A DNA stretch of 64,000 nt from Actinomyces provencensis. GTDB taxonomy: Bacteria; Actinomycetota; Actinomycetes; Actinomycetales; Actinomycetaceae. Under the pieces are notes generated by a model that was given only the letters and a program-made list of their open reading frames with translations, was not told the DNA's origin and did not search any database. Where the stretch lies: contig NZ_LT700212.1 in NCBI RefSeq assembly GCF_900155435.1, positions 1,261,857-1,325,856 of the forward strand, read 5' to 3'. Position 1 is the stretch's first letter; each line of letters opens with the position of its first letter. A program made the translations under genes and the position numbers. This document shows positions 15,871-24,080 of this stretch, one piece after another.

Positions 15871-16509
15871 TCAGCCGAGCGTCGCCAGCCAATTGCGCAG
15901 CAGCTGTGCCCCGGCCTCGCCGGACTTCTCCGGGTGGAACTGGGTGGCGCAGAGCGCCCCGTCCTCCACGGCGGCCACGAAGCGGGAACCGTGCTCGGCC
16001 CAGGTCGTGCGCGGAGGTGTCATCGGCCCCTCGGGCATCCCCTCGGCCGGGTCGGTGAGCACCCCGTAGGAGTGCACGAAGTAGAAACGCTGGTCCTCCA
16101 CGCCCCGGAACAGCTCGGAACCCTCCGGAGGGATCACCTCCGACCAGCCCATGTGCGGCACGACCGGTGCGTCCAGGCGCTCCACGGTCCCGTGCCACTG
16201 GCCGAGGCCCTCGTGGGTCCCCTTCTCCACGGACCCCTCGAACATCACCTGCAACCCGACACAGATCCCGAGCACCGCCCGGCCCCCGGCGAGGCGACGG
16301 TCGATCAGCGCGGGCGCACCCACGGCGCGCAGCTGGTCCATGACGGCGGCGAAGGCCCCCACACCGGGCACCACCAGACCGTCGGCCGCCAGGACCTCGT
16401 CCGGGTCGGCGGTGAGTGCCACCTCGGCACCGGCACGCTCCAGGGCGCGGTACGCGGAACGGACGTTGCCGGACCCGTAGTCCAGCACGACGACGCGAGG
16501 AGCTGCCAT
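15871..16509 (-). CDS. hisH: Imidazole glycerol phosphate synthase glutaminase subunit HisH
   Basis: Class I glutamine amidotransferase that supplies ammonia to HisF. Nucleophile Cys lies in LGICVGLQ and the catalytic His-Glu in [10 protein letters not shown]; the oxyanion region PGVGAF is also present. ATG 16509 is chosen because AGGAGG lies 8 nt upstream; a GTG six nucleotides earlier is too close to it. The 212-residue length is normal. hisF is not adjacent, so the partner subunit must be encoded elsewhere. Confidence 0.95.
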   Translation of the reverse strand: MAAPRVVVLDYGSGNVRSAYRALERAGAEVALTADPDEVLAADGLVVPGVGAFAAVMDQLRAVGAPALIDRRLAGGRAVLGICVGLQVMFEGSVEKGTHEGLGQWHGTVERLDAPVVPHMGWSEVIPPEGSELFRGVEDQRFYFVHSYGVLTDPAEGMPEGPMTPPRTTWAEHGSRFVAAVEDGALCATQFHPEKSGEAGAQLLRNWLATLG

Positions 16510-16511
16510 GG

Positions 16512-17189
16512 TCACTTCCTCCTGAACCAGCCGAAGGGGCCGGGTCTGCGCTGGACGGTGCCGTCGGGCGCCACCGAGTCCTCGTAGTCGGTCGGCTTCG
16601 TGCGCCCCAGCAGCAGGTCCTCCGTGGCGGGGGGCATGGAACCCAGCAGCACGCCGGCGGGGATGTCCTCCTCGGGCTCGCCGTGGACGTAACGGCGAGC
16701 CGTGATCTGCCCGGAGACCCCGGGCTCGATGCCCTCACCCTCGACCAGCCAGGACATGATCGCCACCGCGCCGAACTTCGACAGGCGGGAGACCACGCGC
16801 GCGACCGTGTCGACGGGGGCGGGCATCTCGCGTGCACCACCGAGCAGGGAGGCCAGTTCGTCCTCGGGGCTGGGCGTGGTCTCCACGCTCAACCACACCG
16901 CGGTCCAGGGACGCAGGCGCACGACCGCCTCCTTGAGACCGGCCAGTGCCAGGAGGGAGTGGAGGGCCCCGGGTGAGGGCAGAGGCGCGAGGACGAGGGC
17001 GACGGAGAGGTGTCCACCCTCCAGGTGCAGGGACTCGTCGACAGGGGTGTCGAGGTCCTCCTCGGAGGTGTCCCCCGCTGCGTCCTCCCCCGACTCCTCG
17101 GGGTTCCCACCGTGTTCCGGGGTCGAGCTCGCGAAGTGGGAGACGATGTCCTCGAACTCCGCATCGATGTCGTCGGCGTCGCCGCTCAC
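16512..17189 (-). CDS. Unknown protein within the histidine operon
   Basis: Not recognised. The 225-residue product has an acidic, probably disordered N-terminus (residues 1-60), a compact middle part starting [20 protein letters not shown], and a basic C-terminal end (GPFGWFRRK). There is no signal peptide, clear membrane segment or metal motif. GTG 17189 is chosen for its GGAGG 7 nt upstream. It lies between hisB and hisH and stops just before the hisH start, so it is co-expressed with the pathway. The middle part could be a small alpha/beta domain with a regulatory role, but nothing in the sequence proves this. Confidence 0.7.
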   Translation of the reverse strand: MSGDADDIDAEFEDIVSHFASSTPEHGGNPEESGEDAAGDTSEEDLDTPVDESLHLEGGHLSVALVLAPLPSPGALHSLLALAGLKEAVVRLRPWTAVWLSVETTPSPEDELASLLGGAREMPAPVDTVARVVSRLSKFGAVAIMSWLVEGEGIEPGVSGQITARRYVHGEPEEDIPAGVLLGSMPPATEDLLLGRTKPTDYEDSVAPDGTVQRRPGPFGWFRRK

Positions 17190-17263
17190 ACCCGTTCCTC
17201 CTGCGTCTCGCTCGGGCGTCCCCGCCCCCGCGCACGAGGGCGGACGCCGCCAGTCACCCATCA

Positions 17264-17282
17264 CGCGCGGTCGGGCCGCGCG
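17264..17282 (-). terminator. Hairpin just downstream of hisB
   Basis: CGCGCGG and CCGCGCG pair perfectly over a 5-nt loop, starting 10 nt after the hisB stop. It lies inside the operon and may cause partial termination or protect the upstream mRNA. Confidence 0.38.
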
Positions 17283-17292
17283 ACGGTCAATG

Positions 17293-17898
17293 CTACAGCG
17301 CGCCCTTGGTCGAGGGGATCCCCGTCACCCGGGGGTCCGGCTCCACCGCGAAGCGCAGCGCGCGTGCCAGGGCCTTGAACTGGGCCTCCACGATGTGGTG
17401 GGGGTCGCGCCCGTGCAGGACGGTCATGTGCAGGCAGATCCCGGAGTTGAACACGAGCGACTCCAGCACGTGGCGCGTCATGGACCCGGTGAAGTGCCCA
17501 CCGATGAGGTGGTACTCCTGTCCGGCGGGTTCGCCCTCGTGGACGATGTAGGGCCTGCCCGCCACGTCCACGACTGCGCGGGCGAGGGCCTCGTCCAGGG
17601 GCACGGTCGCGTCGGCGAAGCGACGGATGCCGCGCTTGTCACCGAGCGCCTGCTTGAGTCCGAGCCCCAGGCAGATCGCGGTGTCCTCGACCGTGTGGTG
17701 GACGTCGATGTCGGTGTCCCCGCTCGCCTGGACGACCAGGTCGATGAGGGAGTGCTTGCCGAGCGCGGTGAGCATGTGGTCGTAGAAGGGGACGGTGGTC
17801 GAGATCTCGGTGCGTCCCGTCCCGTCCAGGTCCATCTCCACGTGCACGCTCGACTCCGAGGTCACCCGGTCGATCGTCGCGATCCTGGTCCCGCTCAT
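17293..17898 (-). CDS. hisB: Imidazoleglycerol-phosphate dehydratase
   Basis: Manganese-dependent dehydratase converting imidazole glycerol phosphate to imidazole acetol phosphate. The two metal-binding motifs DVHHTVEDT and [10 protein letters not shown] and the FYDHML segment are intact. At 201 residues it is the monofunctional form without the phosphatase domain of enteric HisB. The ATG overlaps the hisC stop as ATGA. Confidence 0.97.
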   Translation of the reverse strand: MSGTRIATIDRVTSESSVHVEMDLDGTGRTEISTTVPFYDHMLTALGKHSLIDLVVQASGDTDIDVHHTVEDTAICLGLGLKQALGDKRGIRRFADATVPLDEALARAVVDVAGRPYIVHEGEPAGQEYHLIGGHFTGSMTRHVLESLVFNSGICLHMTVLHGRDPHHIVEAQFKALARALRFAVEPDPRVTGIPSTKGAL

Positions 17899-19040
17899 GC
17901 CGTTACCTCCGTCAGTGCGGCCCTGAAGGCCGCGGTCTCCTCCGGTGTGCCCACTGACACACGCAGCCACCCCTCCGGACCGACGACGCGGATGAGCACC
18001 CCGCGGTCCAGCAAAGCACGGAAGACGCCCTCGCGGTCCGGGAAGGTCCCGAAGAGCACGAAGTTCGCGTCCGAGTCCGCCACCGTGTACCCCTGCTCGC
18101 GCAGCCAGGTGGCCAGCGCGTCACGCTCCCCGCGCAGGCCCGCGATCTGTGCCATGAGTTCCTTGCGGTGGCGCAGCGCGGCCAGGGCAGCCGCCTGGGT
18201 GACGGCGGAGAGGTGGTAGGGCAGGCGCACCAGCATGACGGCGTCGATGACCTCGCGTGCCGCCACCATGTAGCCCAGTCGCAGGCCCGCCATGCCGAAG
18301 GCCTTCGACATGGTGCGCGAGACGACCAGGTGCGGGTTGTCGGCGAGCATCTCCAGGGCGGAAGGCACACCGTCGCGGCGGAACTCGCCGTAGGCCTCGT
18401 CGATGACGACCAGGGTGGCGGCGCGCCCGCCTTCGACCTCGGGCCCCGAGGCCCGGGTCAGGTCGAGGACGCGTCGCGCGGAGTCGGGGTCCAGGGCGGT
18501 GCCGGTGGGGTTGTTGGGGCTGGCGAGCAGCAGCACCGAGGGGTGCTCCCGCTCCAGCACGCGCTCGACCTCGTCGAGGTCGAGGCGGAAGCCGTCCCCG
18601 CGCTCCCCCTGGACCCAGCGGGTGCAGGTGTCGCGCGCGTACTCGTGGTACATGGAGTAGGTCGGGGCGAAGGACACGACGGTGCGGCCACAGCCACCGA
18701 AGGCCTGGAGGATCTGCACCATGACCTCGTTGGAGCCGTTGGCGGCCCAGACGAGTCCGGGGTCCACGCGCACGTGGGACTCCACCGCCAGGTAGTCGGC
18801 GAGTGCGGCGCGCAGTTCCGGGAAGTCGCGGTCGGGGTAGCGGTTCAGGCCCGCCGCCGCGCGCCCGACGGAGGCCGCGATGTCCTCCACCACGGCGGAC
18901 GAGGGCGGGAACGGGTTCTCGTTGACGTTGAGTCGCACGGGCACGTCGAGCTGGGGCGCGCCGTAGGGCTCCAGGCCGGCCAGGTCACTGCGGACCGGCA
19001 GCATGGGCCGCACGGGTACGGGTTCCTGTGGGGACGTCAT
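17895..19040 (-). CDS. hisC: Histidinol-phosphate aminotransferase
   Basis: PLP-dependent transaminase producing L-histidinol phosphate. The 381-residue fold-type I enzyme shows [11 protein letters not shown] at the N-terminus, the substrate pattern [30 protein letters not shown] and the PLP-lysine in [14 protein letters not shown]. Its start overlaps the hisD stop and its stop overlaps the hisB start, giving a fully coupled hisDCB unit. Confidence 0.97.
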   Translation of the reverse strand: MTSPQEPVPVRPMLPVRSDLAGLEPYGAPQLDVPVRLNVNENPFPPSSAVVEDIAASVGRAAAGLNRYPDRDFPELRAALADYLAVESHVRVDPGLVWAANGSNEVMVQILQAFGGCGRTVVSFAPTYSMYHEYARDTCTRWVQGERGDGFRLDLDEVERVLEREHPSVLLLASPNNPTGTALDPDSARRVLDLTRASGPEVEGGRAATLVVIDEAYGEFRRDGVPSALEMLADNPHLVVSRTMSKAFGMAGLRLGYMVAAREVIDAVMLVRLPYHLSAVTQAAALAALRHRKELMAQIAGLRGERDALATWLREQGYTVADSDANFVLFGTFPDREGVFRALLDRGVLIRVVGPEGWLRVSVGTPEETAAFRAALTEVTA

Positions 19041-20479
19041 GGGCGCAGCACCCCGACCGTGTCGGAGAACCCGGTGTCCTTCCCGGCGCCGCCGTCCCCC
19101 TCGTCCGCACCGGCATCGGCGGCATCCGTGACCTCCGCGGACTCGAACGTGTCCGCTCGCGCCGCAGTGCCCCTCCCCTGCCGCAACAGGACCGAGGCAC
19201 CGTGGGCGGGCAGGTCCTCCGCGCGGGCCAGTGCGTCCAACGGGTCGGCCACGGAGGCCAGGGCCGCGTCGGAGTACTCCACGACCTGCTGGGAGCGCAG
19301 GAACTGCAGGACGTTGAGCCCCGAGGAGAACCGTGCGGTGCCGCCCGTGGGCAGCACGTGGTTGGAGCCCGCCATGTAGTCACCCAGGGGCACCGGCGTC
19401 CAGGGTCCGACGAAGACGGCGCCGGCATTGCGCACCCGCGCGGCCACGGCTGCCGCGTCGCGGGTCTGGACCTCGAGGTGCTCGGCGGCGTAGGCATCGA
19501 CGACGCGCAGGGCCTGCTCGAGGTCGTCGACGAGGACGATCCCGGACTGCGGTCCCGACAGCGCCTCGCCGATGCGCCCGGAGTGCTTCGTCGCCGCCAC
19601 CTGGGCGGGCAGTGCCGCCTCGACGGCGTCCGCCAGTGCCGGGGAGTCGGTGATGAGGACGGAGGCGGCGGCCGGGTCGTGCTCGGCCTGGCTGACGAGG
19701 TCGGCCGCCACGAGGGCGGGGTCGGCGGAGTCATCGGCGAGGACCGCGATCTCCGTGGTCCCGGCCTCGGCGTCGATGCCGACGACACCCCGGACCAGGC
19801 GCTTGGCGGCAGCCACGTAGATGTTGCCCGGACCGGTGACGACGTCGACGGGTTCGCAGGAGCCGCCCTCGTCCTCGAATCCCCAGGCGAGCGCGGCGAT
19901 GGCCTGCGCGCCTCCCATGGCCCAGACCTCCTCCACACCCAGCAGTGCGCAGGCGGCGAGGATCGTGGGGTGCGGGAGGCCCCCGAAGGCGGCCTGGGGC
20001 GGGGAGGCCAGGGCGATCGACTCCACGCCCGCCACCTGGGCGGGCACGACGTTCATGACCACCGACGAGGGGTAGACCGCGAGCCCGCCGGGCACGTAGA
20101 GGCCCACGCGACGCACCGGCACCCACCGCTGGGAGACGGTGCCGCCGGGGACGACCTCGACGGTCGCAGGGGCAGGAACCTGCTGGAGGTGGCCCTCACG
20201 GTTGTGGGCGATGGAGAGCTCCAGGGCGCGGCGGACCTCGGGGTCGAGCCCGTCCAGGGCCCGGCCGATCGCCTCGGCGGGGACGCGCAGGGCGGGGGGA
20301 CGCACGTGGTCGAAGCGCTCGGCGAGGTCGAGGAGGGCGGGGGCGCCCTCGGTGCGGACCCGCTCGATGATCGGGCGGACCACCTCCGTGGCGGCGGTGA
20401 TGTCCACGGCCGCACGCGGGAGTGCCCGGCGCAGGTCCTGGGCCGAGGGCGTGGTGCCCCGCAGATCGATGCGTCTCAT
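19037..20479 (-). CDS. hisD: Histidinol dehydrogenase
   Basis: Zinc-dependent, NAD-linked enzyme that catalyses the last two oxidations to L-histidine. The family motifs [19 protein letters not shown] and [14 protein letters not shown], the zinc-site region and [14 protein letters not shown] are present. The final 45 residues form an acidic Gly/Ala-rich tail beyond the normal 430-440 residues. It is first in the operon; a TAGGCT -10 box 6 nt before the ATG suggests a leaderless operon mRNA. Confidence 0.96.
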   Translation of the reverse strand: MRRIDLRGTTPSAQDLRRALPRAAVDITAATEVVRPIIERVRTEGAPALLDLAERFDHVRPPALRVPAEAIGRALDGLDPEVRRALELSIAHNREGHLQQVPAPATVEVVPGGTVSQRWVPVRRVGLYVPGGLAVYPSSVVMNVVPAQVAGVESIALASPPQAAFGGLPHPTILAACALLGVEEVWAMGGAQAIAALAWGFEDEGGSCEPVDVVTGPGNIYVAAAKRLVRGVVGIDAEAGTTEIAVLADDSADPALVAADLVSQAEHDPAAASVLITDSPALADAVEAALPAQVAATKHSGRIGEALSGPQSGIVLVDDLEQALRVVDAYAAEHLEVQTRDAAAVAARVRNAGAVFVGPWTPVPLGDYMAGSNHVLPTGGTARFSSGLNVLQFLRSQQVVEYSDAALASVADPLDALARAEDLPAHGASVLLRQGRGTAARADTFESAEVTDAADAGADEGDGGAGKDTGFSDTVGVLRP

Positions 20480-20485
20480 GCCCCC

Positions 20486-20491
20486 AGCCTA
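20486..20491 (-). promoter_or_regulatory. -10 box for leaderless his operon mRNA
   Basis: TAGGCT on the minus strand, 6 nt from the hisD ATG. No Shine-Dalgarno motif intervenes. Confidence 0.55.
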
Positions 20492-20596
20492 GGCAAGACA
20501 CCCCCGACACGACGCGCCCGGCCGAGCCCCGGACAGTGCGGATGTGAGATCGCAGCAGATCGTGGCTGATTCGGTCCGGGGAGCACCCGCGGCTCC

Positions 20597-20602
20597 TACA
20601 CT
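20597..20602 (+). promoter_or_regulatory. -10 box of the aldolase gene
   Basis: TACACT at 20597-20602, predicting a start of transcription near 20609 and a 40-nt leader before the GTG at 20651. The -35 region is weak. Confidence 0.42.
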
Positions 20603-20622
20603 GTGTGTGATGGCGCACACAG
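20601..20622. promoter_or_regulatory. Operator-like dyad at the aldolase transcription start
   Basis: CTGTGTG (20601-20607) and CACACAG (20616-20622) form perfect 7-bp half-sites with an 8-bp spacer, right over the predicted start point. A dimeric repressor is the natural reader; which one is unknown. Confidence 0.45.
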
Positions 20623-20650
20623 CGCACGACTGCTCGGAAGGGAGTCCGAA

Positions 20651-21538
20651 GTGAATGACGAACAACTGACACAGATGGAGTCGGGTGCCGGATTCATCGC
20701 CGCACTCGACCAATCGGGCGGCTCCACGCCGAAGGCACTGGCGGGGTACGGGATCCAGCCGGACGCGTGGCACAGCGAGGCCGAGATGTTCGACCTGGTC
20801 CACCAGATGCGCACCCGGGTCATCACCGACCCCGCCTTCACCTCCGAGCACATCCTCGCCGCGATCCTCTTCGAGATGACGGTGGACCGCGAGATCGAGG
20901 GCATGCCGACCGCGACCTTCCTGTGGGACGAGAAGCACATCGTGCCCTTCCTCAAGATCGACAAGGGACTGGCCGACGAGGACAAGGGCGTGCGCCTCAT
21001 GAAGCCGATCCCCGACCTGGACGCGCTCCTGGACAAGGCGGTGGCCAAGGGCATCTTCGGGACCAAGGAACGCTCCGTCGTCCTGGAGGCCAAGCCCTCG
21101 GGCATCCGCTCCGTGGTGCGCCAGCAGTTCGAGCTCGCCCACCAGGTGCTCGGGCACGGACTCGTCCCCATCATCGAACCCGAGGTCGACATCCACACCG
21201 TCGACCGTGCCGTCGCCGAGACGGTCCTGCTCACGGAGATCAACGCCTGCCTCGACGAGCTCGCCGAGGGACAGCGCGTCATGCTCAAGCTGACCATCCC
21301 GGAACGGGACAACTTCTACGCCGACCTCATCGCCGACCCCCGCGTCATCCGGGTGGTCGCCCTGTCCGGCGGCTTCTCCCGCGACGAGGCCTGCGACAAG
21401 CTCTCCCGCAACCCCGGGCTCATCGCCTCCTTCTCCCGTGCCCTGCTCCAGGGGCTCTCCGCCCAGCAGAGCGACGAGGAGTTCACCGCGACGCTGAGCG
21501 CCTCCATCGAGGAGATCGCCCGGGCCTCCGCGTCCTGA
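20651..21538 (+). CDS. Class I fructose-bisphosphate aldolase
   Basis: Schiff-base aldolase interconverting fructose 1,6-bisphosphate and triose phosphates in glycolysis. The 295-residue length matches the compact bacterial class I type. Visible motifs are [51 protein letters not shown] and MLKLTIPE, which probably contains the Schiff-base lysine, then [15 protein letters not shown] 20651 is preferred because GGGAG precedes it by about 8 nt. It is divergent from hisD and probably controlled by the dyad at 20601-20622. Confidence 0.92.
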   Translation: MNDEQLTQMESGAGFIAALDQSGGSTPKALAGYGIQPDAWHSEAEMFDLVHQMRTRVITDPAFTSEHILAAILFEMTVDREIEGMPTATFLWDEKHIVPFLKIDKGLADEDKGVRLMKPIPDLDALLDKAVAKGIFGTKERSVVLEAKPSGIRSVVRQQFELAHQVLGHGLVPIIEPEVDIHTVDRAVAETVLLTEINACLDELAEGQRVMLKLTIPERDNFYADLIADPRVIRVVALSGGFSRDEACDKLSRNPGLIASFSRALLQGLSAQQSDEEFTATLSASIEEIARASAS

Positions 21539-21548
21539 CCCGACCCGC

Positions 21549-21564
21549 CCGGGCCGATGCCCGG
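21549..21564 (+). terminator. Short hairpin after the aldolase gene
   Basis: CCGGGC and GCCCGG pair perfectly over CGAT, 10 nt past the stop codon. It is small but very stable; no T-run follows. Confidence 0.38.
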
Positions 21565-21611
21565 ACCTGCCCCCCACGACCCGGCCCCTGCGCCGGTGGC
21601 ACACTGTCACC

Positions 21612-22091
21612 ATGCGCAGGGGCCGGGTCGTCGTGTGGGTGGTCCTGCTCCTCGTGCAGTGCTGGGTGCTCTACACGCCCCAGGCCGCGGACGGCCCCGG
21701 TTTCCTGGCTCCGCTGTGGGACCTCACCCGCTCATGGCCGGGTCCGACCGCCCCGGGGGAGCCCGGCTTCGACAAGATCGTGCACGCCACCTCCTTCGCC
21801 CTGGTCACCGCCGCCGGACTCCTGGCGGGGTGGCCGACGTGGTTCGCGGTCGGCCCGCCGCTGGTGCACGCACCCGCCTCGGAGCTCATCCAGTGGGCGT
21901 GGGTGCCCGGACGCGCGGGCGACCCCCGTGACGCGGCGGCCGACATCGCTGGGATACTGGTCGCATGGGCGGTGGTCGCCCTGTGGCGACGGCATGCGGA
22001 GGACGGACACGATGGGCACGACGAGGACGGTCGAGGTGCGCGGCAGCATCAGGCTCGGGCAGTTCCTGAAGCTGGCGGGCCTGGCCGATGA
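21612..22091 (+). CDS. VanZ-like membrane protein
   Basis: Small integral membrane protein of the VanZ-like family, in which one member raises teicoplanin resistance but most have no known role. Hydrophobic helices lie at about residues 5-22, 55-85 and 112-128. The family pattern is visible in FDKIVHATSFALV and ELIQWAWVPGRAGDPRDAAADIAG. The 159-residue frame ends with a hydrophilic tail overlapping the next gene by 80 nt, an unusually long overlap. Start is the ATG directly after CACTGTCACC. Confidence 0.75.
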   Translation: MRRGRVVVWVVLLLVQCWVLYTPQAADGPGFLAPLWDLTRSWPGPTAPGEPGFDKIVHATSFALVTAAGLLAGWPTWFAVGPPLVHAPASELIQWAWVPGRAGDPRDAAADIAGILVAWAVVALWRRHAEDGHDGHDEDGRGARQHQARAVPEAGGPGR

Positions 22092-22248
22092 CGGCGCCCT
22101 CGCCCGCGAACTCGTCCAGGAGGGCGGCGTGAGCGTCAACGGTGGCGTCGAGCTGCGTCGGGGCCACCACCTCCAGGACGGGGACCTCGTCGAGGTCGAC
22201 ACACCGATGGGCAGCGAGTCCGCCCTCGTGCGCGTCCTCCCCGACTGA
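22012..22248 (+). CDS. Small S4-domain RNA-binding protein
   Basis: A 78-residue protein made almost entirely of one S4 domain: RLGQFLKLAGLADDGALARELVQ followed by GGVSVNGGVELRRGHHLQDGD is the classic fold signature, here quoted in two parts. Such YaaA/RbgA-neighbour proteins bind structured RNA; the target is unknown. ATG 22012 is supported by GGAGG about 10 nt upstream. It starts inside the VanZ-like gene. Confidence 0.8.
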   Translation: MGTTRTVEVRGSIRLGQFLKLAGLADDGALARELVQEGGVSVNGGVELRRGHHLQDGDLVEVDTPMGSESALVRVLPD

Positions 22249-22290
22249 GGACCGCCGCCCACTCCACCGGGACCCGGGCGTGCGGGTGCG

Positions 22291-22319
22291 GCACACCCCC
22301 GGCGCGACCGGGGAGGTGC
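22291..22319. terminator. Terminator between the S4 gene and the transglutaminase gene
   Basis: CCCCGG (22297-22302) pairs with CCGGGG (22308-22313) over CGCGA, and GCAC/GTGC extend the stem beyond a small internal loop. It lies between convergent genes. Confidence 0.5.
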
Positions 22320-22320
22320 C

Positions 22321-23163
22321 TCAGCCCAGCAGCGTGATCTCCACCTGCACGAAGAGCTCCGACTCGGGTCCACCGGTGAAGATGCCCCGCAGGGGCGTGA
22401 CACCCGAGTAGTCGGGGGCGGAGCCCACGCGCACGTGCAGGTCCCCCGGCTCGTTGGCATTGGTGGGGTCGTAGGCCAGCCAACGACCGTCCCAGTACTC
22501 GACCCACGCATGGGACTCCCCCGTGCGTGTCTCGCCGATCGAGGCCGTGCCGTCGGGCAGGACGTACCCCGAGACGTAACGGGCCGGCACGTGTGCCACC
22601 CGCAGTGCGCCGATCATCAGGTGGGCGAGGTCCTGGCAGACCCCCGCGTGCGAGGCCCAGGCCTCACGCGCCCGGGTGTGGACCGTGGTGGACCCCGTGA
22701 CGTACTCGACCCGTTCGTGGATGAATGCCCCCACCCGGGGTGCGAAGTCCCCGGGCCCCTGGGACTCCAGCAGCAGTGCCGAGAGGGCGTCCCGCAGCTC
22801 AGGACCCGGGTCGACGCGCGGGGAGATGCTGAGGAACTCCGCGAACCGGTCCTCCACCGCCGCGGAGGTGAGGTCCTCCCATGTCATCCCCATGCCCCCG
22901 AGTCCCCTCCGAGAGACCTCGACGGTCGAGGAGGAGGTGACGTCGAGACGCATGTGGGGCTGGTGGAGTTCGAAGGCGACGACACGCGTGCCCCAGTAGT
23001 CGGTGTACTCCTGGGTCCAGGCCTTCGGGGAGATCTCCAGGCGGTGCTCCACCAGGTGCTGGTCGGCATCCGTGCACGGGACCATGCGTGCCTCGTTGAA
23101 TGAGGCGAGTGTGGGCTCGTGGTAGGTGTACCCCGTGCGGTGGACGATCCTGATCCTGCTCAC
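22321..23163 (-). CDS. Transglutaminase-like cysteine protease family protein
   Basis: A 280-residue protein with an N-terminal beta-rich domain (starting RIVHRTGYTYHEP) and a transglutaminase-like core. The catalytic triad is visible: Cys in HAGVCQDLAHLM, His in GESHAWVEYW and Asp in AYDPTNANEPG. Similar genes occur with alpha-E and circularly permuted ATP-grasp genes, as here, and are thought to hydrolyse or modify a peptide made by the ATP-grasp partner. The GTG overlaps the stop of the alpha-E gene as GTGA. Confidence 0.9.
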   Translation of the reverse strand: MSRIRIVHRTGYTYHEPTLASFNEARMVPCTDADQHLVEHRLEISPKAWTQEYTDYWGTRVVAFELHQPHMRLDVTSSSTVEVSRRGLGGMGMTWEDLTSAAVEDRFAEFLSISPRVDPGPELRDALSALLLESQGPGDFAPRVGAFIHERVEYVTGSTTVHTRAREAWASHAGVCQDLAHLMIGALRVAHVPARYVSGYVLPDGTASIGETRTGESHAWVEYWDGRWLAYDPTNANEPGDLHVRVGSAPDYSGVTPLRGIFTGGPESELFVQVEITLLG

Positions 23164-24080
23164 AGGTGGTCCCCCGTCCAGCGCGTCGCCGAGGTGCCCT
23201 CGAAGAATCTCTCCTGGACGCAGGCACTGATCTCGGCGCAGGTCGTACCCAGGGCCGCCATGCGGGCGGGCAGGTCCTCCATCGTTGCCTCCGGTGCGCG
23301 GTAGAGCAGGCGGGAGCGGGTCTGGCCCACCAGACGCGTCGCCTCCGAGACGTGCCCGCGCACGGGGTCCGACCGGTCGATCGTGTCCAGGGCGTGGGCG
23401 ACCGCGTCCAGGCTGAAGAGCAGGGAACGGGGGAAGGACTCGTCGAGGAGCAGGAAGCGGGCGATGTCCAGGTCCGTCGAGGCGGCACCCCGGCTGCGGA
23501 TGTAGGCGTGCTGGCCCGCACAACTGCTGAGGGCATCCGACCAGGAGGTCGGTGAGGGCCGCAGCGCCGCGAGTCGGATGACGCGCGCCGTCATGTCCAC
23601 ACGCTCCAGGTTGCGTCCCATGATGAGGAACCACCACCCCTCGTCACGCAGCAGCTGGGAGTGCATCATGCCGGAGATCATGGCGCACCGGTTGGTGATC
23701 CCCGTCATCACGTCGGTGGGTCGCCCCTTCTCCAGGGAACCGGCGCGCGTGGCGCGCCACCACCGGTTGAGGATCTCCCACTGGTCGTCGGGCACGGTCT
23801 CGCGTGCACGGTGGGCGGCCTCGTGGGCCGCGTCGATGGAGGAGATGATGGAGCTGGTCGATGCCGGGTCCAGGCACAACAGGCGCATCACGTCGGAGGT
23901 GTCGGCGTCCTCCACCGGGATGCCCATGACGGAGAGCAGCGCGGCGGATGCCTGGCCCTCGTCCGCCAGTGGGTCCTCGATGAGGAGGCGCAGGTGCACC
24001 TTGAGCAGACGCGCCGTGTCCTCCGTCCGCTCCAGGTAGCGTCCGATCCAGAACAGTGATTCAGCGATGCGACTGAGCAT
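23160..24080 (-). CDS. Alpha-E domain protein
   Basis: The 306-residue, mostly helical product has the DUF403/alpha-E hallmarks: LSRIAESLFWIGRYLERTED at the start, RCAMISGMM with a nearby WWFLIMGRNLERVDMTAR, and FLLLDESFPRSLLFSLDAV. The fold resembles helical scaffolds that work with circularly permuted ATP-grasp enzymes in predicted peptide or amide synthesis. It overlaps the ATP-grasp gene by 20 nt and the transglutaminase gene by 4 nt, so the three form one translational unit. The substrate is unknown. Confidence 0.9.
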   Translation of the reverse strand: MLSRIAESLFWIGRYLERTEDTARLLKVHLRLLIEDPLADEGQASAALLSVMGIPVEDADTSDVMRLLCLDPASTSSIISSIDAAHEAAHRARETVPDDQWEILNRWWRATRAGSLEKGRPTDVMTGITNRCAMISGMMHSQLLRDEGWWFLIMGRNLERVDMTARVIRLAALRPSPTSWSDALSSCAGQHAYIRSRGAASTDLDIARFLLLDESFPRSLLFSLDAVAHALDTIDRSDPVRGHVSEATRLVGQTRSRLLYRAPEATMEDLPARMAALGTTCAEISACVQERFFEGTSATRWTGDHL

